The translations under genes and the position numbers were made by a program. This document shows positions 23,056 to 31,889 of a stretch of DNA of 64,000 bases, piece by piece (positions within the stretch are counted from its first letter, which is position 1; each line of letters begins with the position of its first letter). The notes below the pieces were generated by a model, which ran no database searches, had not been told where the DNA came from, and worked only from the letters and a program-made list of their open reading frames with translations. Source of the stretch: JACPIA01 sp964655995 (lineage in GTDB: Bacteria; Patescibacteriota; Minisyncoccia; Phycocordibacterales; XYD1-FULL-46-19); assembly GCA_964655995.1 (NCBI GenBank), contig CAZZPK010000001.1:87406-151405 (forward strand), given 5' to 3'.

Positions 23056-24825
23056 TTATCGCGATTGGAAAAATTTCCAAATCAAATCAGTGGCGCTGTA
23101 CCATTCATAAACATTAATAAAGCGCTCATCCGGCCTGGTCAAATGGCCCAATTCAACACCTTTAATTTGTTTTGGCAAAATGTAAATAAAATTCGGGACA
23201 TACAAGGCAATGGCCGGCTGATCGGCTTTGATCAAAGCGGCCGCCTTGAGATAATTTTGATCGCGAGCCTCTTTGGAGCGCGCGGCCCGGCCGTCCTCAA
23301 GCAGCTTGTCGACGCTAGAATTGGTGTACAAAGCGATATTGAGCCCCGGGTCCAAACGCTGGGAGGAATGCCAAAAAGAGAACGGGTCCGGATGCCGGCC
23401 GATAATCTCACCAAACAGCAAGGCGTCATATTTGCGCGGCCGGATGCTGTTTTGGTTAAGATCGCCGATTTCAAATACTTTAACCTCCACCTGTGCGCCA
23501 AAAGATTGCCACATCGTTTGGAGGAGCAAGGCGGTGGCTTTTAAATCCGCCACGTCGGAAGTGGTGATAGCGAAAGCAAGCGGAGTCGTGCCCGTTTTTG
23601 TTTTTTTGAACCAACGGCCCCGTTCGTCCCGCTGCCAGCCGGCACCAGACAATAACGATTCGGCGGCGGCCCAATTGGTCGTGGTGGCGGTGCTTGAGGC
23701 GGTCAGGCTACTAAACGGCAATACCGGATCGGAGGTGGCCAAGCCAAAGCCGCCTAAAACCTTGTCGATAATCGTTTGGCGATCAATCGTCAACTCCAAA
23801 GCTTGCCGGACCTCCCGATAAGCCAAGACCGGCGCCTGATTTTGATTAAAAAAGAGGCCAAACAGCCGCGGTAAAGGGGTCGAATGAATGACGCTTTCTT
23901 TCAGATCTAGTATCTTGGCAATTTCGGGAGAGACGGCGTTCATCGCTTTGATCTCGCCGCGGTCAAAGGCGTTTAACAACTCGGTCTCATTGGGGTAAAA
24001 CTGGAGTTGGATTCGGTTAATGTACGGCCGGCCCAAAGCAAAGTGTTTGAACGGAATTAATTCGTAGTAAGTGGGGATACCGGTGCGGTCGCGCTTGATA
24101 CTGTTAATGCGATAAGGACCGGTGCCGATAGGCTCGACATTTAACTCACTGCCGGCCAATTGCTCGGCTGTCGCCTCGCCCCATAGATGCTTGGGCAAAA
24201 TGCCCATGGTCGTATTTTCCAAAAAATTGACAAACGGCTGCTTGAGGGTAAAGCGGACGGTGCGGGCGTCGATAGCCTCGGCCTTGACGCCCTCCCAAGA
24301 GGCTCGCTTATTGCTTTTAACCATTGGATCTTGAGCGCGCTCAACACTAAAAACCACATCTTGGGCAGTGACCGGCTCGCCGTCGTGCCAAAATAAATTA
24401 GGCCTTAAAGTAAAGGTATAGGTTTTGCCGTCGCTCGACAGCTCAACCGACTGGGCGAGATCGGGGATCAGCTCGTCGCCCTTGGCCCGCATTAATCCCG
24501 AGTAAATCAAGGTGGTTAAATCGCGGTCGGCGGGGGTGGCGGCCAATAGCGGGTTAATAAAACGCGGCGAGCCGACCACGCCCTCCTTGAGGCTGCCGCC
24601 GGCCGTCGGCACCGCCACTACAAAACGGCGGTTAAAGGTGGTAACGGCGCCGACTAAGCCGACAAAGCCGATGACTAATAATAAAACCAGTAAAATTTTT
24701 TGGCCGCGGCTAAAAGTATGCGGCGCCTTTAAGATCGCCTCTTGGCCCGGGTAACGGGCGAGGCGTTTTAAGGCGCCGGTCAAGCGCAACAACAAAGAAG
24801 AAGATGATAAGTCTTTCACGGACAA
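23056..24825 (-). CDS. Family 5 (peptide/oligopeptide) extracellular solute-binding protein
   Basis: A 589-residue SBP_bac_5/DppA-OppA-like protein. A cytoplasmic N-terminus of ~42 residues is followed by one transmembrane anchor (~43-63, KILLVLLLVIGFVGLVGAVT) instead of a lipobox. The binding domain has the family features LTTLIYSGLMRAKG, DGKTYTFTLRPNLFWHDGEP, VTAQDVVFSVERAQDP and GTGPYRINSIKRD. It would capture peptides outside the membrane. No ABC permease or ATPase gene is adjacent, so its transport partner is unknown. Confidence 0.87.
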   Translation of the reverse strand: MSVKDLSSSSLLLRLTGALKRLARYPGQEAILKAPHTFSRGQKILLVLLLVIGFVGLVGAVTTFNRRFVVAVPTAGGSLKEGVVGSPRFINPLLAATPADRDLTTLIYSGLMRAKGDELIPDLAQSVELSSDGKTYTFTLRPNLFWHDGEPVTAQDVVFSVERAQDPMVKSNKRASWEGVKAEAIDARTVRFTLKQPFVNFLENTTMGILPKHLWGEATAEQLAGSELNVEPIGTGPYRINSIKRDRTGIPTYYELIPFKHFALGRPYINRIQLQFYPNETELLNAFDRGEIKAMNAVSPEIAKILDLKESVIHSTPLPRLFGLFFNQNQAPVLAYREVRQALELTIDRQTIIDKVLGGFGLATSDPVLPFSSLTASSTATTTNWAAAESLLSGAGWQRDERGRWFKKTKTGTTPLAFAITTSDVADLKATALLLQTMWQSFGAQVEVKVFEIGDLNQNSIRPRKYDALLFGEIIGRHPDPFSFWHSSQRLDPGLNIALYTNSSVDKLLEDGRAARSKEARDQNYLKAAALIKADQPAIALYVPNFIYILPKQIKGVELGHLTRPDERFINVYEWYSATDLIWKFFQSR

Positions 24826-24848
24826 ATTTTAGTGATTATTTGGAGAGT

Positions 24849-25079
24849 TTAAATAAAGAGAGATAGTAGGGCTAGTACCACAAAAGCAATTGCTAAGGCG
24901 ATGGTGCTGTAAAAAAGGACTTTCTCGCTGCCGCGCTTGGTGTGGGCGATGCCGCCGGTTTGGCCCCCGCCGAAGGCGCTACCCAAACCAGCCTCGCTTT
25001 GCTGGAAGAGGATGGCGGCGACTAAGAGTACCGAGACGACAATTTGGGCCCAAGGTAACAAGAGGCTAAGCAATTCCAT
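24849..25079 (-). CDS. secG: Protein translocase subunit SecG
   Basis: A 76-residue two-helix Sec translocon subunit. Helix 1 is WAQIVVSVLLVAAILFQQSE, the conserved loop is GLGSAFGGGQTGGIAHTKRG, and helix 2 is FYSTIALAIAFVVLALLSLF. The start is set at 25079 (MELLSLLLPW) because a minus-strand TATAAT occupies 25094-25089, so the upstream in-frame ATG at 25106 would lie before the transcription start. That leaves a near-leaderless mRNA. Confidence 0.92.
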   Translation of the reverse strand: MELLSLLLPWAQIVVSVLLVAAILFQQSEAGLGSAFGGGQTGGIAHTKRGSEKVLFYSTIALAIAFVVLALLSLFI

Positions 25080-25174
25080 TTGCCGGCCATTATACCAAAT
25101 CGCCACCTGGATGCAAGTTTTACTATCACCGGTCTTTACTTTTTTGGGGTGTCGGGTATACTAGACCCGATATT

Positions 25175-25837
25175 ATGGAAACGTTAACGGCCGAGGCTAG
25201 GACTATTTTTGGCAAGCAATTAGCCCCTTACCGCAAGGCGGGCAAATTGCCTGTGGTGGTTTACGGCGGCAAAAGCGAGGCCAAACCCCTTTTCCTCTCC
25301 ACCAAAGAATTTAAAAAAGTGTTTGCTCATGCCGGCGAGTCCTCGATTGTCTCGGTAGCTATGCCCGACGGCACCAAAGAGGCGCTGATTCATGGTGTTG
25401 ATTTTCATCCGGTTACGGGTGAGCCGCTTCATGCCGATTTGCTGGTCGTTGATATGAGCAAGCCGATCCGGGTTAATGTGCCGCTTGAGTTTGCGGGCGA
25501 GTCGCCGGCGGTTAAAGACTTGGGCGGCGCGCTCATTAAAGTCTTGCATGAGATCGAGATCGAGGCTTTGCCCAAAAACTTGCCTCATAATTTAACCGTC
25601 GATATCTCGGCCTTGGCCACCCTAGACAGCCAAGTGTTGGTTAAAGATATTGCCGTGCCGGCCGGGGTTACCGTTATTGCCGAGCCGGAGGAGGTGGTGG
25701 CCTCAATTACCGTTGCTGGTGAGGAGGTCAAAGAGGAGGAGGTGCCGGTGGATCTCTCGGCTATCGAGGTGGAGCAAAAAGGCAAAAAGGATGAGGAGGA
25801 GATCCCTGCGCCCGAGTCGGCTCCGGCGGCTGAATAA
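25175..25837 (+). CDS. rplY: 50S ribosomal protein L25/CTC
   Basis: A 220-residue 5S-rRNA-binding L25 of the long CTC type. The L25 domain (residues 1-~95) includes LTAEARTIFGKQLAPYRKAG and PVVVYGGK. The β-rich TL5/CTC C-terminal domain (~100-185) begins INVPLEFAGESPAVK-like, here VNVPLEFAGESPAVKDLGG. An acidic tail (KDEEEIPAPESAPAAE) follows. TATACT ends 12 nt before the ATG. Confidence 0.93.
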   Translation: METLTAEARTIFGKQLAPYRKAGKLPVVVYGGKSEAKPLFLSTKEFKKVFAHAGESSIVSVAMPDGTKEALIHGVDFHPVTGEPLHADLLVVDMSKPIRVNVPLEFAGESPAVKDLGGALIKVLHEIEIEALPKNLPHNLTVDISALATLDSQVLVKDIAVPAGVTVIAEPEEVVASITVAGEEVKEEEVPVDLSAIEVEQKGKKDEEEIPAPESAPAAE

Positions 25838-25865
25838 CTTAAATCAATTTGCTATAATGAGCCCA

Positions 25866-27191
25866 ATGCTTAAAAACCATTGGGTTTTTATTTTGGTTTT
25901 GATTGGTGCCAGCGTAATCTGGCCGGCTGGCGCCTGGGCCCAAAACAGTGGTTTAAACGCGGCTGATCAGGCCAGGCTTGAGGCCGAGCTTAAAAAAGTC
26001 GAGGCCGAGATCGCCGATCAGACCAAATTATTGCAGTCTAAACAAAAGGAGACGGCCTCGATTGCCCGCGACATCGAGATTCTCACTTATCAAATCAATA
26101 CCGCCAAATTAAAAATCCAAGCCAAGCAATTGGAGATCAGGCGTTTGGGTACCGACATTGGTAAAAAGCGCGAGGTGATCGGCGCTTTAACCTCCAAAAT
26201 CGAGGCCGGCGAGGAGTCGCTCGAGGAGCTCCTGCGCAATTACCGGGAGCTCGACGACATTTCTTTGGTCGAGGTGGCGCTCGCCGACAACTCACTCTCG
26301 CGCTTGTTTGGCGATATCAACACCTTCGACTCGATCCAGGCGTCGCTACATCAGTCGTTTAATTATATCCGCGACACTAAAAGTGTTACCGAAAAGGAGA
26401 AAAGTACTTTAGAGAGTCGGCAAGCGGCCGAGATCAACGCCCGCCAAGTCATCGAGGCGGAGAAGGCGAAAATTGAACGCGCCGAGAAGGAGAAGCAGGC
26501 CCTCTTGGCGATTAGCAAAAATCAAGAGAGCCAGTATCGCGACATTTTGGCCTACAAACAAAAACAAAAAGAGGATATCCGTAACGCTCTCTTCCGTCTC
26601 CGGGGCATCTCTACCGCTATCTCATTTGGGCAGGCGCTTGATTTTGCCACTTATGCCTCGCAAAAAACCGGTGTCCGGCCGGCGCTTATTTTGGCCATCT
26701 TGACTCAAGAGACCAATTTGGGTCAAAACATTGGCACCTGCAATCGTCCCGGCGATCCGCCCGAGAAACATTACTCCCAGATTATGAAGCCGACGCGCGA
26801 TATCGCGCCCTATCTCCAAATTACCAAAGAGCTCGGTCTTGATCCCGAGACCCAGCCGCTCTCTTGCCCGTTTGGCGGCGGTTTTGGCGGGGCGATGGGG
26901 CCGTCGCAATTTATCCCCTCCACCTGGATGTTGTATCGCGACCGGGTGGCTAAAATTACCGGCAATAATCCGCCTAATCCGTGGGTGCCGCGCGACGCTT
27001 TTACCGCCACCGCGCTCTTGTTGTCGGATTTGGGCGCATCCGGCGGTGACTTTGCCTCGGAGCGTCGCGCGGCACTTAAGTACTATGCTGGCGGCAATTG
27101 GCAAAATCCCAAAAACGCTTTTTACGGCAATGCGGTAATGAGTTTTGCCACCAATTACCAGTCGCAGATCGACATCTTGCAAGCCAAGTAA
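25866..27191 (+). CDS. Exported peptidoglycan hydrolase: coiled coil plus lytic transglycosylase
   Basis: A 441-residue exported protein. The signal peptide is NHWVFILVLIGASVIWPAGA, cleaved near AWAQN. Residues ~35-260 are a long EnvC/PcsB-like coiled coil (EAELKKVEAEIADQTKLLQS onward). Residues ~265-441 form an MltB/SLT-type lytic transglycosylase domain with the catalytic Glu in ILAILTQETNLGQN, then FGGAMGPSQFIPSTWMLYRD and AALKYYAGGNW. ATG 25866 is chosen because TATAAT ends 7 nt before it and a signal peptide follows; the frame continues upstream inside rplY without meaning. Being in the same window as ftsEX, it could be the FtsEX-controlled hydrolase (inference). Confidence 0.85.
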   Translation: MLKNHWVFILVLIGASVIWPAGAWAQNSGLNAADQARLEAELKKVEAEIADQTKLLQSKQKETASIARDIEILTYQINTAKLKIQAKQLEIRRLGTDIGKKREVIGALTSKIEAGEESLEELLRNYRELDDISLVEVALADNSLSRLFGDINTFDSIQASLHQSFNYIRDTKSVTEKEKSTLESRQAAEINARQVIEAEKAKIERAEKEKQALLAISKNQESQYRDILAYKQKQKEDIRNALFRLRGISTAISFGQALDFATYASQKTGVRPALILAILTQETNLGQNIGTCNRPGDPPEKHYSQIMKPTRDIAPYLQITKELGLDPETQPLSCPFGGGFGGAMGPSQFIPSTWMLYRDRVAKITGNNPPNPWVPRDAFTATALLLSDLGASGGDFASERRAALKYYAGGNWQNPKNAFYGNAVMSFATNYQSQIDILQAK

Positions 27192-27214
27192 TTATCTGGT
27201 ACGATTACCCCATT

Positions 27215-27445
27215 ATGAAAGCGGACATTCATCCGGTTTACCACGCCCAAGCCAAGGTGATTTGCGCTTGTGGCAATAAGTTTACCGTCGGCTCCACCAA
27301 AGAGAAGATCGAGGTGGAGATTTGCAGCGCCTGTCACCCCTTCTTTACTGGTTTAGAAAAAGTGATGGATACCGCCGGCCGAGTGGAGAAGTTTAAAGGC
27401 CGGGCGGCTAAAGCCAAAGCGGCCGCTCCCCGCAAAAAGAAATAA
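27215..27445 (+). CDS. rpmE: 50S ribosomal protein L31, zinc type
   Basis: A 76-residue L31. The family core is MKADIHPVYHAQAKVICACG...GSTKEKIEVEICSACHPFFTG, with the Cys pattern CxC...CxxC (zinc-binding form), and a Lys/Ala-rich tail AAKAKAAAPRKKK. ATG 27215 gives the canonical N-terminus. prfA starts 6 nt downstream, as in many bacteria. Confidence 0.95.
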   Translation: MKADIHPVYHAQAKVICACGNKFTVGSTKEKIEVEICSACHPFFTGLEKVMDTAGRVEKFKGRAAKAKAAAPRKKK

Positions 27446-27451
27446 CTGATC

Positions 27452-28411
27452 ATGGATGAGCTTGAGCGCTTCCGCGGCAATCCTCGCACCGCGTATTTGG
27501 TGGCCGAGTATGACCGGCTGGCCGCTAAAATCAAAGAGGTGGAGTCCTTGGCGCACGATGAGTCGATGCGCACTTTGGCCGCGGAGGAAATCAATTCACT
27601 CAAGGAACAACAGATCGGTCTGCTAGCCTCGATGTCAGATATTATCGCCAAAGAGGCCAAAGAGGAGGCCGAGGTTAAGGAGATTATCATGGAGATTAGG
27701 GCTGGTGCCGGCGGGGAGGAGTCGGCTCTTTTTGCCAGGGAGCTTGCTGCGATGTACGAGCGTTATGCCGCGGCGCGAGGCTGGAGTTTCGCCGTTTTGG
27801 ATACTTCTGAAAGCAGTTTGGGCGGCTATAAAGAGGCTACCTTTGAGCTGGCCGGCAAAGGCGTTTACGATGATTTAAAATTTGAGCAGGGGGTGCACCG
27901 CATCCAGCGCGTACCCGCTACGGAAAAGCAGGGCCGCGTCCACACCTCGACCGCCTCGGTAGCCATTTTGCCGGTGCGGTCGATGGACGCCATTACCATC
28001 AGTCCGTCCGATTTGGAGATCACCTTTTCCCGCTCGGGCGGGGCTGGCGGGCAAAACGTAAACAAGGTGGAGACGGCGGTGCGCGTGCTCCATAAGCCGA
28101 CGGGCATAGTGGTGCGCTCGCAAAGCGAGCGCTTTCAGGCGCGCAATAAGGAAAAGGCGCTGGAGATTTTGCAAGCCAAATTGGCGGCGCTTAAAGAGGA
28201 GTCGGAAGCCAAAAATCTCTCAGCCGAGCGCAAGAGCCAAATCGGCACCGGCGACCGCTCGGAGAAGATCCGCACTTATAACGTGCTCCAAGACCGGGTG
28301 ACAGACCACCGGATCAAGGAGTCTTGGCACGGCATTGAGGCCATTTTTGAGGGCAAAATCGATCCGATTGTTCGAGCTTTTAAGGAAATTAAAGATGTGG
28401 ATAACGCTTAA
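27452..28411 (+). CDS. prfA: Peptide chain release factor 1, short form
   Basis: A release factor for UAA/UAG. The recognition tripeptide is the RF1-type PxT (GVHRIQRVPATEKQGRVHTS, ~residues 147-166) and the GGQ is in RSGGAGGQNVNKVETAVRV (~residues 193-211). Length 319 is ~40 short of the usual 360; the shortened part is the N-terminal helical domain 1. It follows rpmE by 6 nt. Together with prfB (SPF type) at 4061, it shows all three stop codons are decoded normally. Confidence 0.95.
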   Translation: MDELERFRGNPRTAYLVAEYDRLAAKIKEVESLAHDESMRTLAAEEINSLKEQQIGLLASMSDIIAKEAKEEAEVKEIIMEIRAGAGGEESALFARELAAMYERYAAARGWSFAVLDTSESSLGGYKEATFELAGKGVYDDLKFEQGVHRIQRVPATEKQGRVHTSTASVAILPVRSMDAITISPSDLEITFSRSGGAGGQNVNKVETAVRVLHKPTGIVVRSQSERFQARNKEKALEILQAKLAALKEESEAKNLSAERKSQIGTGDRSEKIRTYNVLQDRVTDHRIKESWHGIEAIFEGKIDPIVRAFKEIKDVDNA

Positions 28412-28462
28412 GCCATATTAAGCGAGCTGTGCTACTATTAAAATAAGAATATATTTAAAAAT

Positions 28463-30193
28463 ATGCGCCGCTTATTTTTTGGTTTTGCCTCAATCGGCCT
28501 CTTGATGCTCGCTCTTTTTATTGGTTTAAATTATGCCCAGGCTCAAGCCAACAGCCTGCCTCTTACCGGCTGGGCTTGGAGTTCAAATATCGGCTGGATC
28601 AGTTTTAGTCCGGCCAATAACCCCGGCGGCGGCACCCCGGGCTCTTTTGGTGTCAGTTTGGGGGTCCCTAATATTGTCGGTCAAAGGAGTTTGGCTGGTT
28701 TTGCTTGGAGCAATAATGTTGGCTGGGTCAAATTTGATCCCACTTTTACCGGCCCGGCCGGGCAGTCGACAGCAGGACTTGATGATCGGGGAGCTTATCT
28801 TGACACCGACGGTAAAGTTAAAGGCTGGGCCCGCGCCTGTAGTATTTTGCTGACCAACTGCTCTGGCAATATGATTATCGATACTGCTCGTGGCGGCTGG
28901 GACGGCTGGATCAAAATGAGCGGCGTTACCGCCAGCAAAACAGCCTCCTATGGCGTGACAATGAATTTGATTAACGGTACTGTCGACGGCTACGCTTGGG
29001 GCTCCGATGTGGTTGGCTGGATCGATTTTAGTAAAGTCAAGATCGGAGCAATTAGTACTCAAAATCCAAGTGTGACTTTGTTCGCCAACCCTGTTGAGGT
29101 TGATAGTGGTCAAACTACTCAATTGACCTGGGCTGCCACTAATGTCAGTAGCTGTACTGGTAGCTCTAATCCAGCTGGGGTTTGGTCTGGCTCTAAGAGT
29201 ATTGCCGGCGGCACTGAGGCTAGTGGTGCAATATCACAAAACACCCAATTTACTATTTCTTGTGTGCCGGTTGGTGGGGGCAATAACGTAACTGCAAATG
29301 CCAATGTTACGATTAGAGATTGTACGGGGGGCTGTTGTGGGGGTAGCTGTCCACCTGATAAAACTCTGACTTTGCGGATTTTTGGCGATGATAGTGCCCG
29401 TGGCGGTGCTCAGCCTCAGGGTTTGCTACCTAACTGTACTTTACTTCCAGGCCAGAACCAGCGTGAATGCTCATATCCCAATATCACCTCCAATACTATC
29501 CAAATTAATGCTGATTTTATTAACCCAACTGATTACTCGAGTATTACTTGGGGAGGAGTACCGAGTGGCAGTATTGGTTGCCAGAGGGCTCTCGGGGTCA
29601 GCGGTCAATCATTGACTTCATCTTGTACTGTTGATATGAGCGCTGATCGTATCATCGATGTTTATCTTAATGATGACGACGACAATAATAATGGCGGCAA
29701 TTTCTCTGTCGATTATGACACTATTACTCGTTATATCAGAGCGACCGGTATTAATGTTGGTACTGGTTATCCGCAAGATTACTTTAGTAGCACGCGGGCC
29801 AAATTGCGCTTTTCTAACGACTCTGGAGCTCCGGGCACCCTAAGTGTTGATGTCGGCAGATTGCGCACGATTGCCAATGGTAACGGATGTGAGGTGCCGA
29901 CAGGTTACTTTGGCACTGGAGGCACCAACATTACATCCGGGACGCAAGATAAAGAGTTTAGAGTCCGGTTTGCCGACCGTTGCCCCATTCCTTCTAGTGG
30001 AAATAATGACTCGTTCGTCTCTTGCTTTACTAGTACAAACAATACTCTATGCACCCCTTCCAATAAGGAATTTGGCGGCGGCAATTATCCAGTTAGAGTA
30101 ATAGTTGATTGGACAGCCTCCAACGGCACCACCCACACTAAAGCCATTACCATCCCGCTGCAGTATATTGAGAGCTTTACCCAGCAGCCGTAA
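28463..30193 (+). CDS. Secreted surface protein with GWAWS-type repeats
   Basis: A 576-residue exported protein. The signal peptide is LFFGFASIGLLMLALFIGLN. The first ~190 residues carry repeats of the form GWAWSSNIGWISFSP, GFAWSNNVGWVKFDP, GWDGWIKMSG and GYAWGSDVVGWIDFS, typical of extracellular Patescibacteria proteins. Residues ~195-285 look like an Ig-like domain (VTLFANPVEVDSGQTTQLTW), followed by a Cys/Gly-rich linker (CTGGCCGGSCPPD) and a long β-rich tail with several Cys. No anchor is seen at the C-terminus. Base use after ~29.08 kb is more AT-rich and less regular than in neighbouring genes, which may mark a separately acquired domain. Confidence 0.75.
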   Translation: MRRLFFGFASIGLLMLALFIGLNYAQAQANSLPLTGWAWSSNIGWISFSPANNPGGGTPGSFGVSLGVPNIVGQRSLAGFAWSNNVGWVKFDPTFTGPAGQSTAGLDDRGAYLDTDGKVKGWARACSILLTNCSGNMIIDTARGGWDGWIKMSGVTASKTASYGVTMNLINGTVDGYAWGSDVVGWIDFSKVKIGAISTQNPSVTLFANPVEVDSGQTTQLTWAATNVSSCTGSSNPAGVWSGSKSIAGGTEASGAISQNTQFTISCVPVGGGNNVTANANVTIRDCTGGCCGGSCPPDKTLTLRIFGDDSARGGAQPQGLLPNCTLLPGQNQRECSYPNITSNTIQINADFINPTDYSSITWGGVPSGSIGCQRALGVSGQSLTSSCTVDMSADRIIDVYLNDDDDNNNGGNFSVDYDTITRYIRATGINVGTGYPQDYFSSTRAKLRFSNDSGAPGTLSVDVGRLRTIANGNGCEVPTGYFGTGGTNITSGTQDKEFRVRFADRCPIPSSGNNDSFVSCFTSTNNTLCTPSNKEFGGGNYPVRVIVDWTASNGTTHTKAITIPLQYIESFTQQP

Positions 30194-30234
30194 GCCGGTT
30201 GCGAGGAGGTCGGCTCCATGCTAGACTAGCCCCG

Positions 30235-31002
30235 ATGTCTACTGATGTCCCAAAAACGGAAAATACGTCCCTAATTAAAGAGCTGGCCAAGCTCGGGGCG
30301 CATTTTAGCTACTCGCGGCGGGCCCGCCATCCCTCAACCAAACGTTTTATTTTTAGCTTTCGCAATCAAGCCTCGATTGTCGACTTGGGCCAAACGGCCG
30401 AGGCTTTAGCCGCGGCCAAGGCGCTGGTTAAAGAGGTGGCAAGTAAGGGCAAGCCGGTCCTATTCGTGGGGACTAAATCGGAGGCGCGCGAGGTGGTGGC
30501 CGCCGCCGCCGAGCTGGCCGGCCAGCCCTATGTTGCCCTCCGCTGGCTGGGCGGGACGCTCACCAACTTTAAGCAAATGCGCAAGCGCATTGAGCGCCTA
30601 AACGAGCTTAAAGACAAGGGAGCCAAAGGCGAGCTCTCGGTTTATACCAAAAAAGAGCGTTCGCTGATCGCCAAAGAGGTGGCCGACTTGGAGCGCTATT
30701 TTGGTAGTATCGGCAATTTGACCGGTTTGCCCGGCGCTTTGGTGATTATCGATCCCAAAGACGAGCTGATTGCCGTTAAAGAGGCGCATCAGCTTAAGGT
30801 GCCGGTAATCGCCTTGGCCGGCGCCGACTGCGATCTTTCTTTAATTACTCATCCGATCGTAGCCAACGACAATAATAAAGCGACCATCAATTTGGTAGTT
30901 AAGGAGCTGGCCGGCGCTTATCTCGAGGGCAAGGCCGCCTTGGCCGCGTCTCAAGTGGAGGCCGACAAAACTGCCGAGGCCCAAACAGCGTCCAATGATT
31001 AA
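30235..31002 (+). CDS. rpsB: 30S ribosomal protein S2
   Basis: A 255-residue S2. Typical segments are LIKELAKLGAHFSYSRRARHP, FIFSFRNQASIVDLGQT, KPVLFVGTKSEAREVV, LRWLGGTLTNFK and PIVANDNNKATINLVVKELA. Start 30235 is preferred over an in-frame ATG at 30199 because TTGCGA-17-TAGACT places the -10 (30222-30227) 7 nt before it. The protein lacks an extended N-terminus. tsf overlaps its end by 8 nt. Confidence 0.94.
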   Translation: MSTDVPKTENTSLIKELAKLGAHFSYSRRARHPSTKRFIFSFRNQASIVDLGQTAEALAAAKALVKEVASKGKPVLFVGTKSEAREVVAAAAELAGQPYVALRWLGGTLTNFKQMRKRIERLNELKDKGAKGELSVYTKKERSLIAKEVADLERYFGSIGNLTGLPGALVIIDPKDELIAVKEAHQLKVPVIALAGADCDLSLITHPIVANDNNKATINLVVKELAGAYLEGKAALAASQVEADKTAEAQTASND

Positions 31003-31450
31003 TACCGATCAAATTAAAGAGTTGCGCGGCGAGACGGGCATCTCGGTGGCCGAGTGCAAAAAGGCGCTTGAGGAGGCCGGCGGCGACATGGACAAAGCGC
31101 GAGCGCTCTTGCGCGAGCGGGGAGCGGCTGTCGCCGATAAAAAAGCCGGTCGTGCTTTGGGTGCCGGCACCGTGGGCTCCTACCTCCACTCCAATGGCGC
31201 GATGGGGGCGCTGGTGGTGCTCCACTCCGAGACCGACTTTGTGGGTGGCAATCCGGAGTTTAGAGCTTTGGCTGCCGACTTGGCGATGCATGCGGCGGCG
31301 ATGATGCCCGGCTCGCGCGAGGAGTTTTTGGCCCAGCCGTTTGTTAAGGACCCAGGCCGGACGGTTGACGAGCTGGTCAAAGCGGCGGTGCAAAAGTTTG
31401 GCGAGCGCATCGAGCTTGGCCAGTTTGCCCGCCTGGATCTCTCGGTTTAA
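30995..31450 (+). CDS. tsf: Elongation factor Ts, minimal form
   Basis: The nucleotide-exchange factor for EF-Tu. The N-terminal UBA-like domain (INTDQIKELRGETGISVAEC, then LREKG-like LRERGAAVADKKAGR) and a single core subdomain with the EF-Tu-contacting SETDFVGGNPEFRALA are present. At 151 residues it is about half the usual ~290: the second core subdomain and the coiled-coil insertion are absent. This short form resembles those of Thermus and reduced bacteria. It overlaps rpsB by 8 nt. Confidence 0.92.
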   Translation: MINTDQIKELRGETGISVAECKKALEEAGGDMDKARALLRERGAAVADKKAGRALGAGTVGSYLHSNGAMGALVVLHSETDFVGGNPEFRALAADLAMHAAAMMPGSREEFLAQPFVKDPGRTVDELVKAAVQKFGERIELGQFARLDLSV

Positions 31451-31471
31451 TTTTAACTTTTACATTTATTT

Positions 31472-31867
31472 ATGATGTTTTTTGCTTGGCTTTCCCTCAC
31501 CGCTTTTGCCACTGTGGCTTTGCTCGTGTACAAGCAGGCTTGCGACCTGCAGGCCGGGGTGGCTCTGGCGCATAGTGATTACTCATTAGGCGAGGCCTTT
31601 GATCGCAAGGTTGATGATTTGGCTTTTTACTTGGCGGTGTTTACTAAAGAGTTTTTCCGCCGCGGGGCGATGCTCGGTTTGGTGGCCGCTCGGCGGGTGA
31701 TTGCTCTGGTGCGGGCGCTAGTGATCAAGGTTGAAAAGCGTTTTGCCCACTTTGTGGAGAATATGCACGGCCGACACAATCTCCGCTCGCCGGAGTCCGT
31801 CTCCCACTTTTTACGCGAGATCAAAGATCACGCCGATCAACTCAAAGCCGAAGGGGGAGTGCGATAA
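31472..31867 (+). CDS. Small protein with N-terminal membrane anchor, unknown function
   Basis: A 131-residue protein. Residues ~2-22 are hydrophobic (FFAWLSLTAFATVALLVYKQ). The remainder is predicted mostly helical and basic, with VDDLAFYLAVFTKEFFRRGA and a C-terminal FLREIKDHADQLKAEGG. No family is recognised. It starts 21 bp after tsf and likely ends the rpsB-tsf transcript, directly before the interrupted tRNA-Thr locus. Confidence 0.65.
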   Translation: MMFFAWLSLTAFATVALLVYKQACDLQAGVALAHSDYSLGEAFDRKVDDLAFYLAVFTKEFFRRGAMLGLVAARRVIALVRALVIKVEKRFAHFVENMHGRHNLRSPESVSHFLREIKDHADQLKAEGGVR

Positions 31868-31889
31868 TTAAAAATAAAATAGAAAATTA

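Noticed and set aside
25650..25865. 72-residue Arg-rich extension of the transglycosylase
   Set aside because: It is an alternative frame of rplY; the signal peptide and -10 box place the start at 25866.
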